The notes below the pieces were generated by a model. The model saw nothing but the letters and a program-made list of their open reading frames with translations. It made no database searches and had not been told where the DNA came from. A DNA stretch of 64,000 bases, from positions 1,612,001-1,676,000 of the forward strand of contig NZ_MWFK01000001.1 of NCBI RefSeq assembly GCF_002078175.1. The letters are read 5' to 3'. Position 1 is the first letter of the stretch, and every line of letters starts with the position of its first letter. Made by a program: the position numbers and the translations under genes. Source of the stretch: Streptomyces sp. M41(2017). Lineage in GTDB: Bacteria; Actinomycetota; Actinomycetes; Streptomycetales; Streptomycetaceae. Shown piece after piece: positions 17,701 to 26,685 of the stretch.

Positions 17701-17927
17701 CCGAGGGGGACGCGGCGGTAGTTGGAGGCGTCCATGGTGGTGAGGGCGCGGGCGGTGCTGTCGAAGGCGACGTCGCCGCGGACGGCGCGGGTGAGGGCGG
17801 CCCGTAGGTCGGGGGTGGCTTCGGGTGTGTCCGGGGAGGTGCCGGGCGGTCGGGTGGGGTGTGCCCGGGAGTGTGGTTCCGGTCGTCGTTCCGGCTGTCC
17901 GTGGGGCCGTCCGCCGAGATCCGTCAT
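14787..17927 (-). CDS. FAD-binding / 4Fe-4S oxidoreductase (D-lactate or glycolate oxidase-like fusion)
   Basis: 1046-aa fusion of a GlcD-like FAD-linked oxidase and a GlcF-like iron-sulfur subunit, probably a peripheral membrane 2-hydroxyacid dehydrogenase feeding the quinone pool. The FAD-binding loop VPRGGGTSIAGQATG is near residue 130 and the second FAD region near IGNNSCGTHSVAWG. FAD-oxidase C-terminal block HFGDGCIHVRIDFDL follows. The ferredoxin-type cluster CLSCKGCRSDCPVGVD is near 625-640, and two cysteine-rich CCG-like motifs (EPSCAATLRTDLPELL; GGCCGLAGNFGFE) lie near the end. The start at 17927 is a best guess without a clear ribosome binding site; 18005 is an alternative. Confidence 0.88.
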   Translation of the reverse strand: MTDLGGRPHGQPERRPEPHSRAHPTRPPGTSPDTPEATPDLRAALTRAVRGDVAFDSTARALTTMDASNYRRVPLGVVSPHDADDIAATLAVCRDHAIPVVPRGGGTSIAGQATGTGIVLDLTRHMNRVLDLDPTTRTARVQPGTVLDRLQEAAAPHGLRFGPDPSTHSRCTLGGMIGNNSCGTHSVAWGTTADNVHTLTVIDSTGRTAHLGRHGAGAPDGLLDLVTGELALLRTGYPDLPRRISGYALDALLPEHGTDVARAYCGTEGTWGILTEAEIRLVETPPARALAVLGYPDESAAADAAAGLLPHRPLTLEGMAADLVPTPTALPRGGAWLFVETGGTTPAEARAHADTVVRAADVTDALVVTDPAAQRALWRLREDASGTATRIPATTGPAAEAWPGWEDCAVPPARLGAYLRDFRALLADHHLRGTPYGHFGDGCIHVRIDFDLLTTPGIARFRHFSQDVAHLVVSHGGSLSGEHGDGQARAELLPAMYGPDLVHLFERAKDLWDPHNLLNPGILVRPHRLDENLRFAPLPQRPVDVTFGYPADDGDFTAAVRRCVGVAKCRTTTPPGHDVMCPSYRATGDDTHSTRGRARLLHEMLAGEIITDGWRSTEVRDALDLCLSCKGCRSDCPVGVDMATYKAEFLHHHYAGRRRPRSHYTLGRLPGWLAAVTRTRTARIVNALAALPPAAALAKHLAGIAPDRTIPRLAPRTFTQWWTERLRDRARTHEQPGHPTPPPTLPTPDDLTPGPAAPTPDGPAPTDSTPAGPTVLLWPDTFTEHLTPSVGRAAVHVLEAAGLTVLLPPRTSRRHGPVGDGTTRGPLHPRHLLPHPTRRTCCGLTYISTGQLDHARTVLRHTLDLIEPQLAIDGLPVVVLEPSCAATLRTDLPELLPDDPRAHRLATAVVTFAEALERHAPHWTPPRLDRPVAGQTHCHQHAVLGDDAEQRLRAAAGLTGTLSGGCCGLAGNFGFEKGHEDVSTACAEEQLLPAVRAAAPDAVILTDGYSCRTQLAHHSDRTGRHLAEVLAEALRTRARHTGSGTP

Positions 17928-18046
17928 GGGTCCAGGATGCCGCCGGGTGTCCGTGGGGGCTGCCCGGCGGGTATCCGAATGGCCCCGTTTTGCCGGGCCG
18001 ATCATGAGACCGCTTTCCGAACCTTCCCAATCCGATCACGAACTCT

Positions 18047-18156
18047 CATATAGTGACCGCCAGTTGAGCACCAGGTGTCGCTTCTCGCCCAGGACCCGAC
18101 CGAGGACACGACCGAGGACACGTTCTTCCCCCAGGAACACGACCGAGGACCGATTG
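18047..18156 (+). promoter_or_regulatory. Conservon promoter and leader with repeated GACCGAGGAC units
   Basis: TATAGT (18049-18054) is the best -10 candidate upstream of cvnA. Downstream, CGACCGAGGAC recurs at 18097-18107, 18109-18119 and 18140-18150; each copy carries a GAGGA ribosome-binding-like core, and the last one sits eight bases before the cvnA ATG. Confidence 0.55.
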
Positions 18157-20148
18157 ATGACCCCGCCCCTGCCCTCCGGCGAACGACCCGCCCTGCGCGC
18201 CATCGCACCCCCGGTGCTGACCGCCGCCGCACTGGCCGCGATCGCCGTGGTGGCCGCCGTCCTGCTCGCCCCCACGACCGCCCGGACCCCGCTCGCCTGG
18301 GGTCTCGGCACCGCCGCCGTGCTGCTGTGCGCGGCCGTGGCGGTGGCCGCCCGGTCCGTCCGGGCCGCGCGCCTTCTGCGCGGCCGGCTCGAGTCGGTGA
18401 CCCAGGACGCGGGCCGGCTCCTGCACGAACGGGCCCGACAGGCCGAGGAGTTCGGCCAGGAACGGGCCCGGCTCGCGGACGAGGCCGCCCGTGACCGCGT
18501 GCACGCCGCCGAGAACGCCGACCGTGAACGGACCCGGCTGACCGAGGACGCCGCGCGCGAACGCGACCGCCTCACCGCAGAGTTCACCACCGAACGCGAC
18601 CGCCTCACCGCGGAGTTCACCACCGAACGCGACCGCCTCGCCGAGGAGGCCGCCGCGGAACGCGACCGGTTCGCCGCCGACCGCGCCCGCCTGACCGCCC
18701 GCAACGCCGAACTCGACGCCCGCGCCCGGCAGGCCGCCGGCGAGCGTGCCGCCGCCATCTCCGCGACCGCCAACGCGGCCGGACGCATGCAGGCGCTGTC
18801 CACCGGCATGCTCGCCGACCTGCGGGCCATGGAGGAGAAGCACTCCGACGAGGACGTCCTCGCCGACCTCCTCCACCTCGACCACCGCACCGCGCAGGCC
18901 GGCCGGCTCGCCGACTCCGTCGCCGTCCTGGCGGGCGCCCGCTCCGGACGCCGCTGGGCGCGCCCCATCGTCATGGAGTCGATCCTGCGCGGCGCCATGG
19001 GCCGCATCGGCGGCTACCAGCGGGTGCGCGTGCACTCCGCGAGCGAGGCCGCCGTCGCCGGGCACGCCGCCGAGGGCGTCATGCACGCGCTCGCCGAACT
19101 CCTCGACAACGCCGCCACGTTCTCCCCGCCGACCGCCGAGGTCCACGTGTACGTGGAGGAGGTCCCGGCCGGCGTCATCGTCTCCGTCGAGGACAGCGGC
19201 CTGGTGATGGGCGACGTCCAGCTGCGCCGCGCGGAACGCGCCGTCTCCGGCGAGGCCGCGGACACCGGCGGCCTCGGTGGCCTCACCGGCACCCGCCTCG
19301 GCCTCGCGGTGGTCGGCAGGCTCGCCCGCAAGCACGGCCTGAAGGTGTCGTTCCGGCCCTCCGCGCGCGGCGGCACCGGCGTCCTCGTCCTCATCCCGCA
19401 GGACCTGCTCACCCCGCCGAGCACCGTGCCGGGCACCGCGCCCGACGCCACACCCGGCACGACCCCCGCGGCCGGCACGGCGCCCGCGCCCGCCGCCGTC
19501 GCCGGCCACACCTCGGCGCCCGGCACCCGCGCCCACCGGGAACCCGAGGCGCAGCACGGCCCCGGCGAACGGCGGGAGACGGCCGGTCCGGACGGGGGCC
19601 ACGACGACGCCCGCGCCGTCCGGCCCGCCGAGGACTCCCCCACCGCCCCGGTGTCGTACGCGGCGGGCCGCGCGGCCGGTGACCTCGACCCCGACCCCGT
19701 ACCCGCGCACGACTCGCCCCGGCACGAACCGGGGCCCTCCCCCACCGGCGGACTGCCCAAGCGGCGCCGGGGCCGTACCCTCGCCCACGCCGAGCGCAGC
19801 CGCTCCCACACGACACCGCAGCCCGCCCCCGAAGCCCGCGGCGGGGAGGACCCGAGGACCCGGTCCGCGGCCCGCTTCGGCAGCTTCCGGCAGGCGGTGC
19901 GCGGCACCGCGCCGGACGCCCCCGAGGCCGTACGGGCCGAGGAGGCGCAGGGCGGGGAGCCCGCGGGGGCCCGCGCCGAGAAGCAGGTCCCCGGACAGCG
20001 GACCGCACCCGACGCGGACCGCACCCGCGGCACGAACGGCACGGACGGCCCCCGCGGCGCGGCCGACGCACAGGGCGCTCCGCCCGCCCCCCTTTCGACG
20101 AACACCCCCACCCAGCACGCGCTCCCGGAAGGCGACACCACCTCATGA
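18157..20148 (+). CDS. cvnA: Conservon sensor histidine kinase-like protein CvnA
   Basis: 663-aa membrane protein, first gene of a conservon. Two closely spaced hydrophobic helices (about 17-38 and 45-65) leave almost no extracellular sensor loop. A long charged coiled coil (about 75-190) contains heptad-like repeats of ERDRLTAEFTT. A DHp-like block LLHLDHRTAQAGRL (238-251) precedes the HATPase domain (about 295-415) with ALAELLDNAATFSPP as N-box. The G1 box reads EDSGLVM, lacking the second glycine of DxGxG. The C-terminal 240 residues are Pro/Ala-rich and disordered. The ATG follows GAGGA by eight bases and the stop overlaps cvnB (ATGA). It is expected to scaffold CvnB-D at the membrane. 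Confidence 0.9.
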   Translation: MTPPLPSGERPALRAIAPPVLTAAALAAIAVVAAVLLAPTTARTPLAWGLGTAAVLLCAAVAVAARSVRAARLLRGRLESVTQDAGRLLHERARQAEEFGQERARLADEAARDRVHAAENADRERTRLTEDAARERDRLTAEFTTERDRLTAEFTTERDRLAEEAAAERDRFAADRARLTARNAELDARARQAAGERAAAISATANAAGRMQALSTGMLADLRAMEEKHSDEDVLADLLHLDHRTAQAGRLADSVAVLAGARSGRRWARPIVMESILRGAMGRIGGYQRVRVHSASEAAVAGHAAEGVMHALAELLDNAATFSPPTAEVHVYVEEVPAGVIVSVEDSGLVMGDVQLRRAERAVSGEAADTGGLGGLTGTRLGLAVVGRLARKHGLKVSFRPSARGGTGVLVLIPQDLLTPPSTVPGTAPDATPGTTPAAGTAPAPAAVAGHTSAPGTRAHREPEAQHGPGERRETAGPDGGHDDARAVRPAEDSPTAPVSYAAGRAAGDLDPDPVPAHDSPRHEPGPSPTGGLPKRRRGRTLAHAERSRSHTTPQPAPEARGGEDPRTRSAARFGSFRQAVRGTAPDAPEAVRAEEAQGGEPAGARAEKQVPGQRTAPDADRTRGTNGTDGPRGAADAQGAPPAPLSTNTPTQHALPEGDTTS

Positions 20149-20552
20149 CCGGCACCATCACCGCCGACGAGAAGCTCTCCTGGCTCATCGAGGGCCTTCT
20201 CGAGCGCACCCCGGGCGCCCGGCACGCGCTCGTGCTCTCCCGCGACGGCCTGAAGCTGTGCCGCACCCCCGAACTGTCGGTCGACCAGGCCGACCAGCTC
20301 GCCGCGATCGCCGCCGGTATCCAGTCGCTGTCGCACGGCGCGTCCGTCGAGTTCGGCGACGGCTCCGGAGGCGTGCGCTCGGCGATGGCCGAGTTCTACG
20401 GCGGAGTGCTGTTCATCGTGGAGGCCGGCGACGGCGCGCATCTCGCCGTCGTCACCGCGGAGGACGCGGACGCCGGGCTCGTCGGGCACAACATGAGCGA
20501 GCTCGTGGAACAGCTGGGCGAGTACCTGAGCGCGCCGCCGCGCACGTCATGA
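20145..20552 (+). CDS. cvnB: Conservon roadblock/LC7 protein CvnB
   Basis: 135-aa roadblock/LC7-fold protein, probable regulator or GAP-like partner of the CvnD GTPase (MglB-like). It starts MTGTITADEKLSWLIEGLLER and contains the roadblock core HALVLSRDGLKLCRTPEL and GVRSAMAEFYGGVLFIVEAG. It is coupled to cvnA and cvnC by 4-base ATGA overlaps at both ends. Confidence 0.93.
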   Translation: MTGTITADEKLSWLIEGLLERTPGARHALVLSRDGLKLCRTPELSVDQADQLAAIAAGIQSLSHGASVEFGDGSGGVRSAMAEFYGGVLFIVEAGDGAHLAVVTAEDADAGLVGHNMSELVEQLGEYLSAPPRTS

Positions 20553-20905
20553 GCCGTCCCGGCAGGGACGACGCACCCGACCGGCTGTACACCCTCACCG
20601 GGGGCCGCAGCCGGTCCGGTCCCGACACCCCCTTCGACCTGGTGACCCTGGTGGTCGCCGAGTGCGAGCCGGTGACGGGAATGCAGTCCGAGCACACCGC
20701 GATCCTGCGGTTGTGCGAACGGCCCACCGCCGTCGTGGAGATCGCGGCGGAACTCGCGCTGCCGGTGTCGATCACCCGCATCCTGCTGTCCGACCTGCTC
20801 GCCGCGGGCCGGGTCAGCGCCCGTCACCCGCACACCACCGTTCCCTCCGGTCTTCCCGATCCCGACATCCTGGAGCAGGTGCTCGTTGGACTCCGTAACC
20901 TCTGA
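20549..20905 (+). CDS. cvnC: Conservon DUF742 protein CvnC
   Basis: 118-aa DUF742 protein with the family opening RLYTLTGGRSRS, a middle FDLVTLVVAECEP, and a winged-helix-like C-terminal half (ILRLCERPTAVVEIAAEL, ILLSDLLAAGRVS). In characterised conservons this protein is part of the membrane complex with CvnA, B and D. Its 3' end overlaps the cvnD start by 20 bases. Confidence 0.93.
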   Translation: MSRPGRDDAPDRLYTLTGGRSRSGPDTPFDLVTLVVAECEPVTGMQSEHTAILRLCERPTAVVEIAAELALPVSITRILLSDLLAAGRVSARHPHTTVPSGLPDPDILEQVLVGLRNL

Positions 20906-21524
20906 CGCTCGTGCGCCCCTGTCGGCGTCGGCCGACAACGGCCTGAAGATCGTGGTCGTGGGCGGCTTCGGCGTCGGCAAGACGACCCTGGTCCGCTCGG
21001 TCAGCGAGATACGTCCTCTCAACACCGAGGAGACGATGACGCAGGCCGGCGAGGCCGTCGACGACATCAGCGAGGTGCGCGGCAAGTCCGCGACCACCGT
21101 CGCCTTCGACTTCGGCCGCATCACGCTCGACGCCCGCAACGTGCTGTACCTGTTCGGGGCGCCCGGCCAGGAACGGTTCTGGTTCCTGTGGGACCGGCTG
21201 TTCTCCGGCACGCTCGGCGCCGTCGTCCTCGTCGACACCCGCCGTATCGACGACTCCTGGTACGCCATCGACCGGCTGGAGCACCACGGCACCCCGTTCA
21301 TCGTGGCGTGCAACGACTTCGGCGGACCCACGCACACCCCGGCGCAGATCCGGGAGGCCCTCGACCTCGACCCGCACGTGCCGCTCCTCGACTGCGACGC
21401 CCGTTCCCGGGAGTCCAGCAAGCGCGTGCTGATCACGCTCGTGGAACACCTCCAGTCCCTGCACGCCCGCCACGGCGCCGCCACCGCGGAGGACGCCCTG
21501 ACCGCACCGGAGCCCGCGCTGTGA
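20886..21524 (+). CDS. cvnD: Conservon GTP-binding protein CvnD
   Basis: 212-aa small Ras/MglA-like GTPase. P-loop GGFGVGKTTLVRS is at about 24-36, the G3 region FGAPGQERFWFLWDRL near 86-101 and a G4-like CNDFGG near 142. The only reasonable start in frame is TTG at 20886, inside cvnC, as commonly annotated for this family. Its stop overlaps the P450 start as GTGA. The GTP/GDP state probably gates assembly with CvnABC at the membrane. Confidence 0.92.
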   Translation: MDSVTSDARAPLSASADNGLKIVVVGGFGVGKTTLVRSVSEIRPLNTEETMTQAGEAVDDISEVRGKSATTVAFDFGRITLDARNVLYLFGAPGQERFWFLWDRLFSGTLGAVVLVDTRRIDDSWYAIDRLEHHGTPFIVACNDFGGPTHTPAQIREALDLDPHVPLLDCDARSRESSKRVLITLVEHLQSLHARHGAATAEDALTAPEPAL

Positions 21525-22735
21525 GCCCCACCCCCGCCCCCGTCCCGCTCAGCGGCCCCCGGTTCCAGACCGAACCGGCGGAGCTGTACCGGGAGATGCG
21601 GCGCGACCACGGATCGGTCGTGCCCGTCGTCCTCGACGGCGACATCCCCGCGTTCCTCGTCGTCGGCTACCGCGAACTCCACCAGGTGACCGGCGACCCT
21701 CAGCTGTTCAGCCGCGACTCGGACCTGTGGAACCAGTGGGACCGCATCCCCGACGACTGGCCGCTGCTGCCGATGATCGGCCGCAAGCAGCCGTCCATCC
21801 TGTACACGGTCGGTGAACGGCACCGCGAGCGTGCCGCGATGATCAGTGACGCCCTCGAAGCCGTCGACCCCTTCGAACTGCGCTCGCACGCCGAGAAGTT
21901 CGCCGACGAACTCATCGACGCGGTCTGCGCCAAGGGTGAGACGGACATCGTCGCCGACTACGCGGCCCTGCTCCCCGTCCGGGTCCTCGCCACGCTCTAC
22001 GGCTTCTCCGACGAGCAGGGCCCCGGCCTGGTCACCGCGCTCAACGACATGATCAACGGGCGGGAGGGGGCGCTCGACGGGCAGCGTCATCTCGCCGCCT
22101 CCATGGCGCGGTTGCTCGCCGACCGCAAGGAGACACCGGCGAACGACGTCGTGTCCCGGATGCTCGCCGACCCCTCCGGGTTCACCGACGAGGAGATCGC
22201 CCAGGACCTGATGGTCATGATGGCCGCCGGGCACCAGCCCACCGCCGACTGGATCGGCAACTCGCTGCGCCTGATGCTCACCGACGACCGCTTCGCCGCC
22301 TCCCTGTTCGGCGGCCGGCACAGTGTCGCCGAGGCCATGAACGAGGTCCTGTGGGAGGACACCCCCACCCAGAACGTCGCAGGACGGTGGGCCTCGCGCG
22401 ACACCCAGCTCGGCGGGCGCCGCATCCGCGCCGGCGACCTCGTGCTCCTCGGCCTGCAAGGCGCCAACTCGGACCCGCAGGTCCGCACCGACAGCTCCGC
22501 GCTCACCGGCGGGAACAACGCCCACTTCTCGTTCGGGCACGGCGAGCACCGCTGCCCGTTCCCCGCGCAGGAGGTCGCCGAGGTCATCGCGCGGACCGGC
22601 ATCGAGGTCGTCCTGGACCGGCTGCCCGACATCGACCTGGCCGTGCCCGCCGAGTCCCTCACCCGGCGCCCCTCCCCGTGGCTGCGGGGCCTGGACGAAC
22701 TGCCCGTCACGTTCACGCCCGTGCCCGTCCTCTGA
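21521..22735 (+). CDS. CYP157-like cytochrome P450 lacking ExxR
   Basis: 404-aa P450 homologue, coupled to cvnD by a GTGA overlap. The haem-cysteine loop FSFGHGEHRCPFPA is present (Cys345). The K-helix ExxR motif is replaced by EVLW (275-278), and the I-helix reads AAGHQPTAD (235-243) instead of AGxxTT, so the usual acid/alcohol oxygen-activation pair is Gln-Pro-Thr. CYP157 enzymes of S. coelicolor are known to lack ExxR and to sit next to conservons, and this protein fits that family. Whether it is a catalytic monooxygenase or a haem sensor/scaffold for the conservon is open. Confidence 0.87.
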   Translation: MSPTPAPVPLSGPRFQTEPAELYREMRRDHGSVVPVVLDGDIPAFLVVGYRELHQVTGDPQLFSRDSDLWNQWDRIPDDWPLLPMIGRKQPSILYTVGERHRERAAMISDALEAVDPFELRSHAEKFADELIDAVCAKGETDIVADYAALLPVRVLATLYGFSDEQGPGLVTALNDMINGREGALDGQRHLAASMARLLADRKETPANDVVSRMLADPSGFTDEEIAQDLMVMMAAGHQPTADWIGNSLRLMLTDDRFAASLFGGRHSVAEAMNEVLWEDTPTQNVAGRWASRDTQLGGRRIRAGDLVLLGLQGANSDPQVRTDSSALTGGNNAHFSFGHGEHRCPFPAQEVAEVIARTGIEVVLDRLPDIDLAVPAESLTRRPSPWLRGLDELPVTFTPVPVL

Positions 22736-22747
22736 GACCCCGACGCA

Positions 22748-22792
22748 CCCGGCCGGCCCATCCGCCGGCCGGGCTCCGGGGGCTGCCCCCGG
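22748..22792 (+). terminator. Tandem hairpins between the two P450 genes
   Basis: CCCGGCCGG (22748-22756) pairs with CCGGCCGGG (22765-22773), and CCGGGGG (22776-22782) pairs with CCCCCGG (22786-22792). No U-tract follows. They may attenuate or process the transcript between the conservon and the second P450. Confidence 0.5.
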
Positions 22793-22834
22793 GAAGACGC
22801 CGTACTCCTACCCCGCCCCTGGAGGGACCCCCGC

Positions 22835-24067
22835 ATGAGCACCGGTACCGAAGAGACCCGCATCGTCCTGGACCCCTTCGTCACCGACCTGGACGGCGAG
22901 AGCGAGGCGCTGCGCGCCGCGGGCCCCCTCGCCGCCGTCGAGCTGCCCGGCGGCGTCCCCGTGTGGGCGGTCACGCACCACGCCGAGGCGCGCGCCCTGC
23001 TCACCGACCCCCGCCTGGTCAAGGACATCAACGTGTGGGGTGCCTGGCAGCGCGGGGAGATCGCCCCCGACTGGCCGCTGATCGGACTCGCCAACCCGGG
23101 CCGCTCCATGCTCACCGTGGACGGCGCCGATCACCGCAGGATGCGCACCCTGGTCGCGCAGGCGCTCACCCCGCGGCGGGTGGAGCAGATGCGGGAGCGG
23201 ATAGCGAAGCTGACGGAGGGGCTGCTCGACGATCTCGACGGGCTCGACGGCGACGTCGTCGACCTGAAGGCCGACTTCGCGTACCCGCTGCCCATGTACG
23301 TCGTCGCCGACCTGATGGGCATCGAGGAGGCGCGACTGCCGCGTCTCAAGGAGCTGTTCGAGAAGTTCTTCTCCACGCAGACGCCGCCCGCCGAGGTCAT
23401 CGCGACGCTCACCGAGCTGGCCGGGATCATGGCGGACACGGTCGCGGCGAAGCGGGCGGCGCCGGGCGACGACCTGACCAGCGCGCTGATCCTGGCCTCC
23501 GAGGACGGCGACCACCTCACCGACGAGGAGATCGTCTCCACCCTGCAGCTGATGGTCGCCGCCGGCCACGAGACGACGATCTCCCTGATCGTCAACGCGG
23601 TCGTCAACCTGTCCGCCCACCCCGAACAGCGCGCCCGCGTCCTGTCCGGCGAGGCCGACTGGTCCGCGGTCGTCGAGGAGACCCTGCGTCACTCCACCCC
23701 GACCTCGCACGTCCTGATCCGGTTCGCGACCGAGGACGTCCCGGTCGGCGACAAGGTGATCCCGGCGGGCGACGCGCTGATCGTGTCGTACGGGGCGATC
23801 GGCCGGGACGAGAACGCGCACGGCCCGACGGCGGGCGCCTTCGACATCGGCCGCTCGGAGGGTCCCCGGCACATCTCCTTCGGGCACGGCCCGCACGTCT
23901 GCCCCGGTGCCGCCCTGTCCCGCCTGGAGGCGGGCGTCGCCCTGCCCGCCCTGTACGCGCGTTTCCCCGGCCTGGACCTCGCGGTGCCGGCGTCGGAGCT
24001 GCGGAACAAGCCGGTGGTGACGCAGAACGACCTGTTCGAACTGCCGGTGCGGCTGATCGCCGGATGA
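22835..24067 (+). CDS. CYP154-like cytochrome P450
   Basis: 410-aa soluble bacterial P450 with all canonical motifs: I-helix AGHETT (243-248), K-helix ExxR as ETLR (282-285), and haem loop FGHGPHVCPGAALSR with Cys356. Sequence style (INVWGAWQRGEI near the N-terminus, HGPHVCPGAALSRLEAGVAL) fits the CYP154 family, whose members are often paired with CYP157 behind conservons. The ATG has GGAGGG about eight bases upstream. It is the last gene of the conservon transcript before a strong terminator. Substrate unknown; characterised CYP154 enzymes hydroxylate steroids, macrolides or aromatics. Confidence 0.9.
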   Translation: MSTGTEETRIVLDPFVTDLDGESEALRAAGPLAAVELPGGVPVWAVTHHAEARALLTDPRLVKDINVWGAWQRGEIAPDWPLIGLANPGRSMLTVDGADHRRMRTLVAQALTPRRVEQMRERIAKLTEGLLDDLDGLDGDVVDLKADFAYPLPMYVVADLMGIEEARLPRLKELFEKFFSTQTPPAEVIATLTELAGIMADTVAAKRAAPGDDLTSALILASEDGDHLTDEEIVSTLQLMVAAGHETTISLIVNAVVNLSAHPEQRARVLSGEADWSAVVEETLRHSTPTSHVLIRFATEDVPVGDKVIPAGDALIVSYGAIGRDENAHGPTAGAFDIGRSEGPRHISFGHGPHVCPGAALSRLEAGVALPALYARFPGLDLAVPASELRNKPVVTQNDLFELPVRLIAG

Positions 24068-24073
24068 GGTGAC

Positions 24074-24099
24074 GGGGCGTCCTCCCCGGAGGACGCCCC
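24074..24099 (+). terminator. Strong hairpin terminator after the conservon
   Basis: GGGGCGTCCTCC (24074-24085) is perfectly complementary to GGAGGACGCCCC (24088-24099): a 12-bp stem immediately after the P450 stop codon. It should end the cvn-P450 transcript. Confidence 0.8.
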
Positions 24100-24214
24100 C
24101 GGCGGTGCCCGCCGGCCCGGGGCCGGCGGGCCGCCCCCGCCTCTCCCTGCACCGCCCCGGCTCTTCCCGTTCTCTCCGTCCCGTCCTCCTCCCGTCTCAG
24201 CCGCCGGACGACGT

Positions 24215-25369
<1,155 letters not shown>

Positions 25370-25404
25370 CCACCGTTCCCCCGCGAGGACTTCGGGCGGT
25401 ACGG

Positions 25405-25446
25405 GCGAGGGGCGCCCGGCACGGGAACGTGCCGGGCGCCCCTCGC
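25405..25446. terminator. 18-bp perfect bidirectional terminator hairpin
   Basis: GCGAGGGGCGCCCGGCAC (25405-25422) is fully complementary to 25429-25446 around a GGGAAC loop, between the convergent serC and secreted-protein genes. Confidence 0.88.
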
Positions 25447-25496
25447 GCCGTCGTGTGCCGGTGCTCGTCCCGGCCCAGAGGTCCGGTCCGTCCGGG

Positions 25497-26507
25497 TCAG
25501 TCGCGGCGCAGCAGCCGCCGCAGGCCGAGGACCACGGCGAGCAGCGCGGCGGCCGCGACGGCGCCGACCTTGAGGCTGCCGCTCAGCGGGCCGTCGTCGT
25601 CGCCGGAGGCGGAACCGCCGCCCTGTGCGGGGGACTTGCCGTCGGATGCGGACGCGCCGGGGGCGTCCTCCGGCTGGACGGGGCTGTCGGCGCCTTCGCT
25701 GCCGTACATGAGTTTCGTTCCGTCGGTGGTGTAGGTGACGGACTCGCCCTGGCCCTGGAGGGGCACGTTCAGGCGGCTCTCGCGTTTGATGGCGCCGCCG
25801 TTCCAGTCGTAGAGGATGCCGCCGAAGTAGCCGCGTACGGCGAGGTGGCGGCCGTCGGGGGAGAACGCGCCGTCGGTGACCCACAGGTCGACGGTGGCGA
25901 CGGGCTTGAAGACGTTGGTGCCGGTCGCGGAGAGCTGGGCGGGGCCTTCGTAGAGGTGGCCGCCGTCCTCGTCCTTGTCGGCGATGTACACGCGGCCCGT
26001 CTTGGGATGGACCATCAGGGCTTCGGCGTTGCGGGCGCCGTCGGAGTACTTCACGACGTACTGGGTGGCGCGGATCGTCTGGTCCTTGAGGACCTTCGGC
26101 TCGGGCAGTCTGTAGATCCACACGTGGTCCCACTTGCCGCCGAGGTTGTCGCCGATGTCGCCGACGTACAGGTCGCCGTCGGGGCCCAGGGAGATCGCCT
26201 CGACGTCGCGGGGCGCGCCGACGCCGCTCATGGTGACCGTCGCGACGGTGCGGCCCGTCCGGCTGTCGACGGCGTACAGGTAGGCGCCGTCGTCGCTGTC
26301 GTTGTGGGTCCAGTACACGCCGGGATGGATGCGGGAGGCGGCGAGGCCGCTGGACTCGGTGATGCGGGGGTCCTTGATGGTGAATCCGTCGTCCCCTCCG
26401 TCGGCGAGGGCCGGCGCCGCGAAGGCGAGGGAGGCGACGGCTACGACAAGGGCTCCGGCGAGGGCTCCGGCGGCGGTCCCGGTACGGAACGAGGGCGATC
26501 GGCGCAT
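25497..26507 (-). CDS. Secreted, C-terminally anchored beta-propeller-like protein
   Basis: 336-aa extracytoplasmic protein of unknown function. A signal peptide is clear (GALAGALVVAVASLAFAAPALA, cut near residue 36 after ALA). The body has propeller-like strands: SGLAASRIHPGVYWTHNDSD, DVEAISLGPDGDLYVGDIGDN, RVYIADKDEDGG and AFSPDGRHLAVRGY. A low-complexity linker (SASDGKSPAQGGGSASGDDD) leads to a terminal helix VGAVAAAALLAVVLGLRRLLRRD, giving an LPXTG-free membrane anchor. The ATG at 26507 follows a CAGGCT box by six bases on the minus strand, consistent with leaderless transcription. Confidence 0.82.
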   Translation of the reverse strand: MRRSPSFRTGTAAGALAGALVVAVASLAFAAPALADGGDDGFTIKDPRITESSGLAASRIHPGVYWTHNDSDDGAYLYAVDSRTGRTVATVTMSGVGAPRDVEAISLGPDGDLYVGDIGDNLGGKWDHVWIYRLPEPKVLKDQTIRATQYVVKYSDGARNAEALMVHPKTGRVYIADKDEDGGHLYEGPAQLSATGTNVFKPVATVDLWVTDGAFSPDGRHLAVRGYFGGILYDWNGGAIKRESRLNVPLQGQGESVTYTTDGTKLMYGSEGADSPVQPEDAPGASASDGKSPAQGGGSASGDDDGPLSGSLKVGAVAAAALLAVVLGLRRLLRRD

Positions 26508-26685
26508 GGCCCAAGCCTGCCACCCCGCCCCGGCGTTCGCGTCGGCGGCGCCCGCCGAACGGCCCGGCACCGGCCGCGGTCCGCCAACCGGCGGGCCGTG
26601 GAGGGGCGGTGGGCCGTGCGCACAGTGGCAGGCCTCACATCGGGAGGGCTCATCCGGGCCCCCGCCGATCGTTCATGATGAGCGG

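Noticed and set aside
13582..18039. A single 1485-codon open frame on the minus strand
   Set aside because: Its first two thirds are Arg/Pro/His-rich shadow of the FAD/Fe-S oxidoreductase in another frame; only the last 374 residues (Fem-type protein, start 14706) are real.
22087..23896. Minus-strand frames opposite the P450 genes
   Set aside because: Composition is that of antisense high-GC shadows; the plus-strand P450s carry all the motifs.
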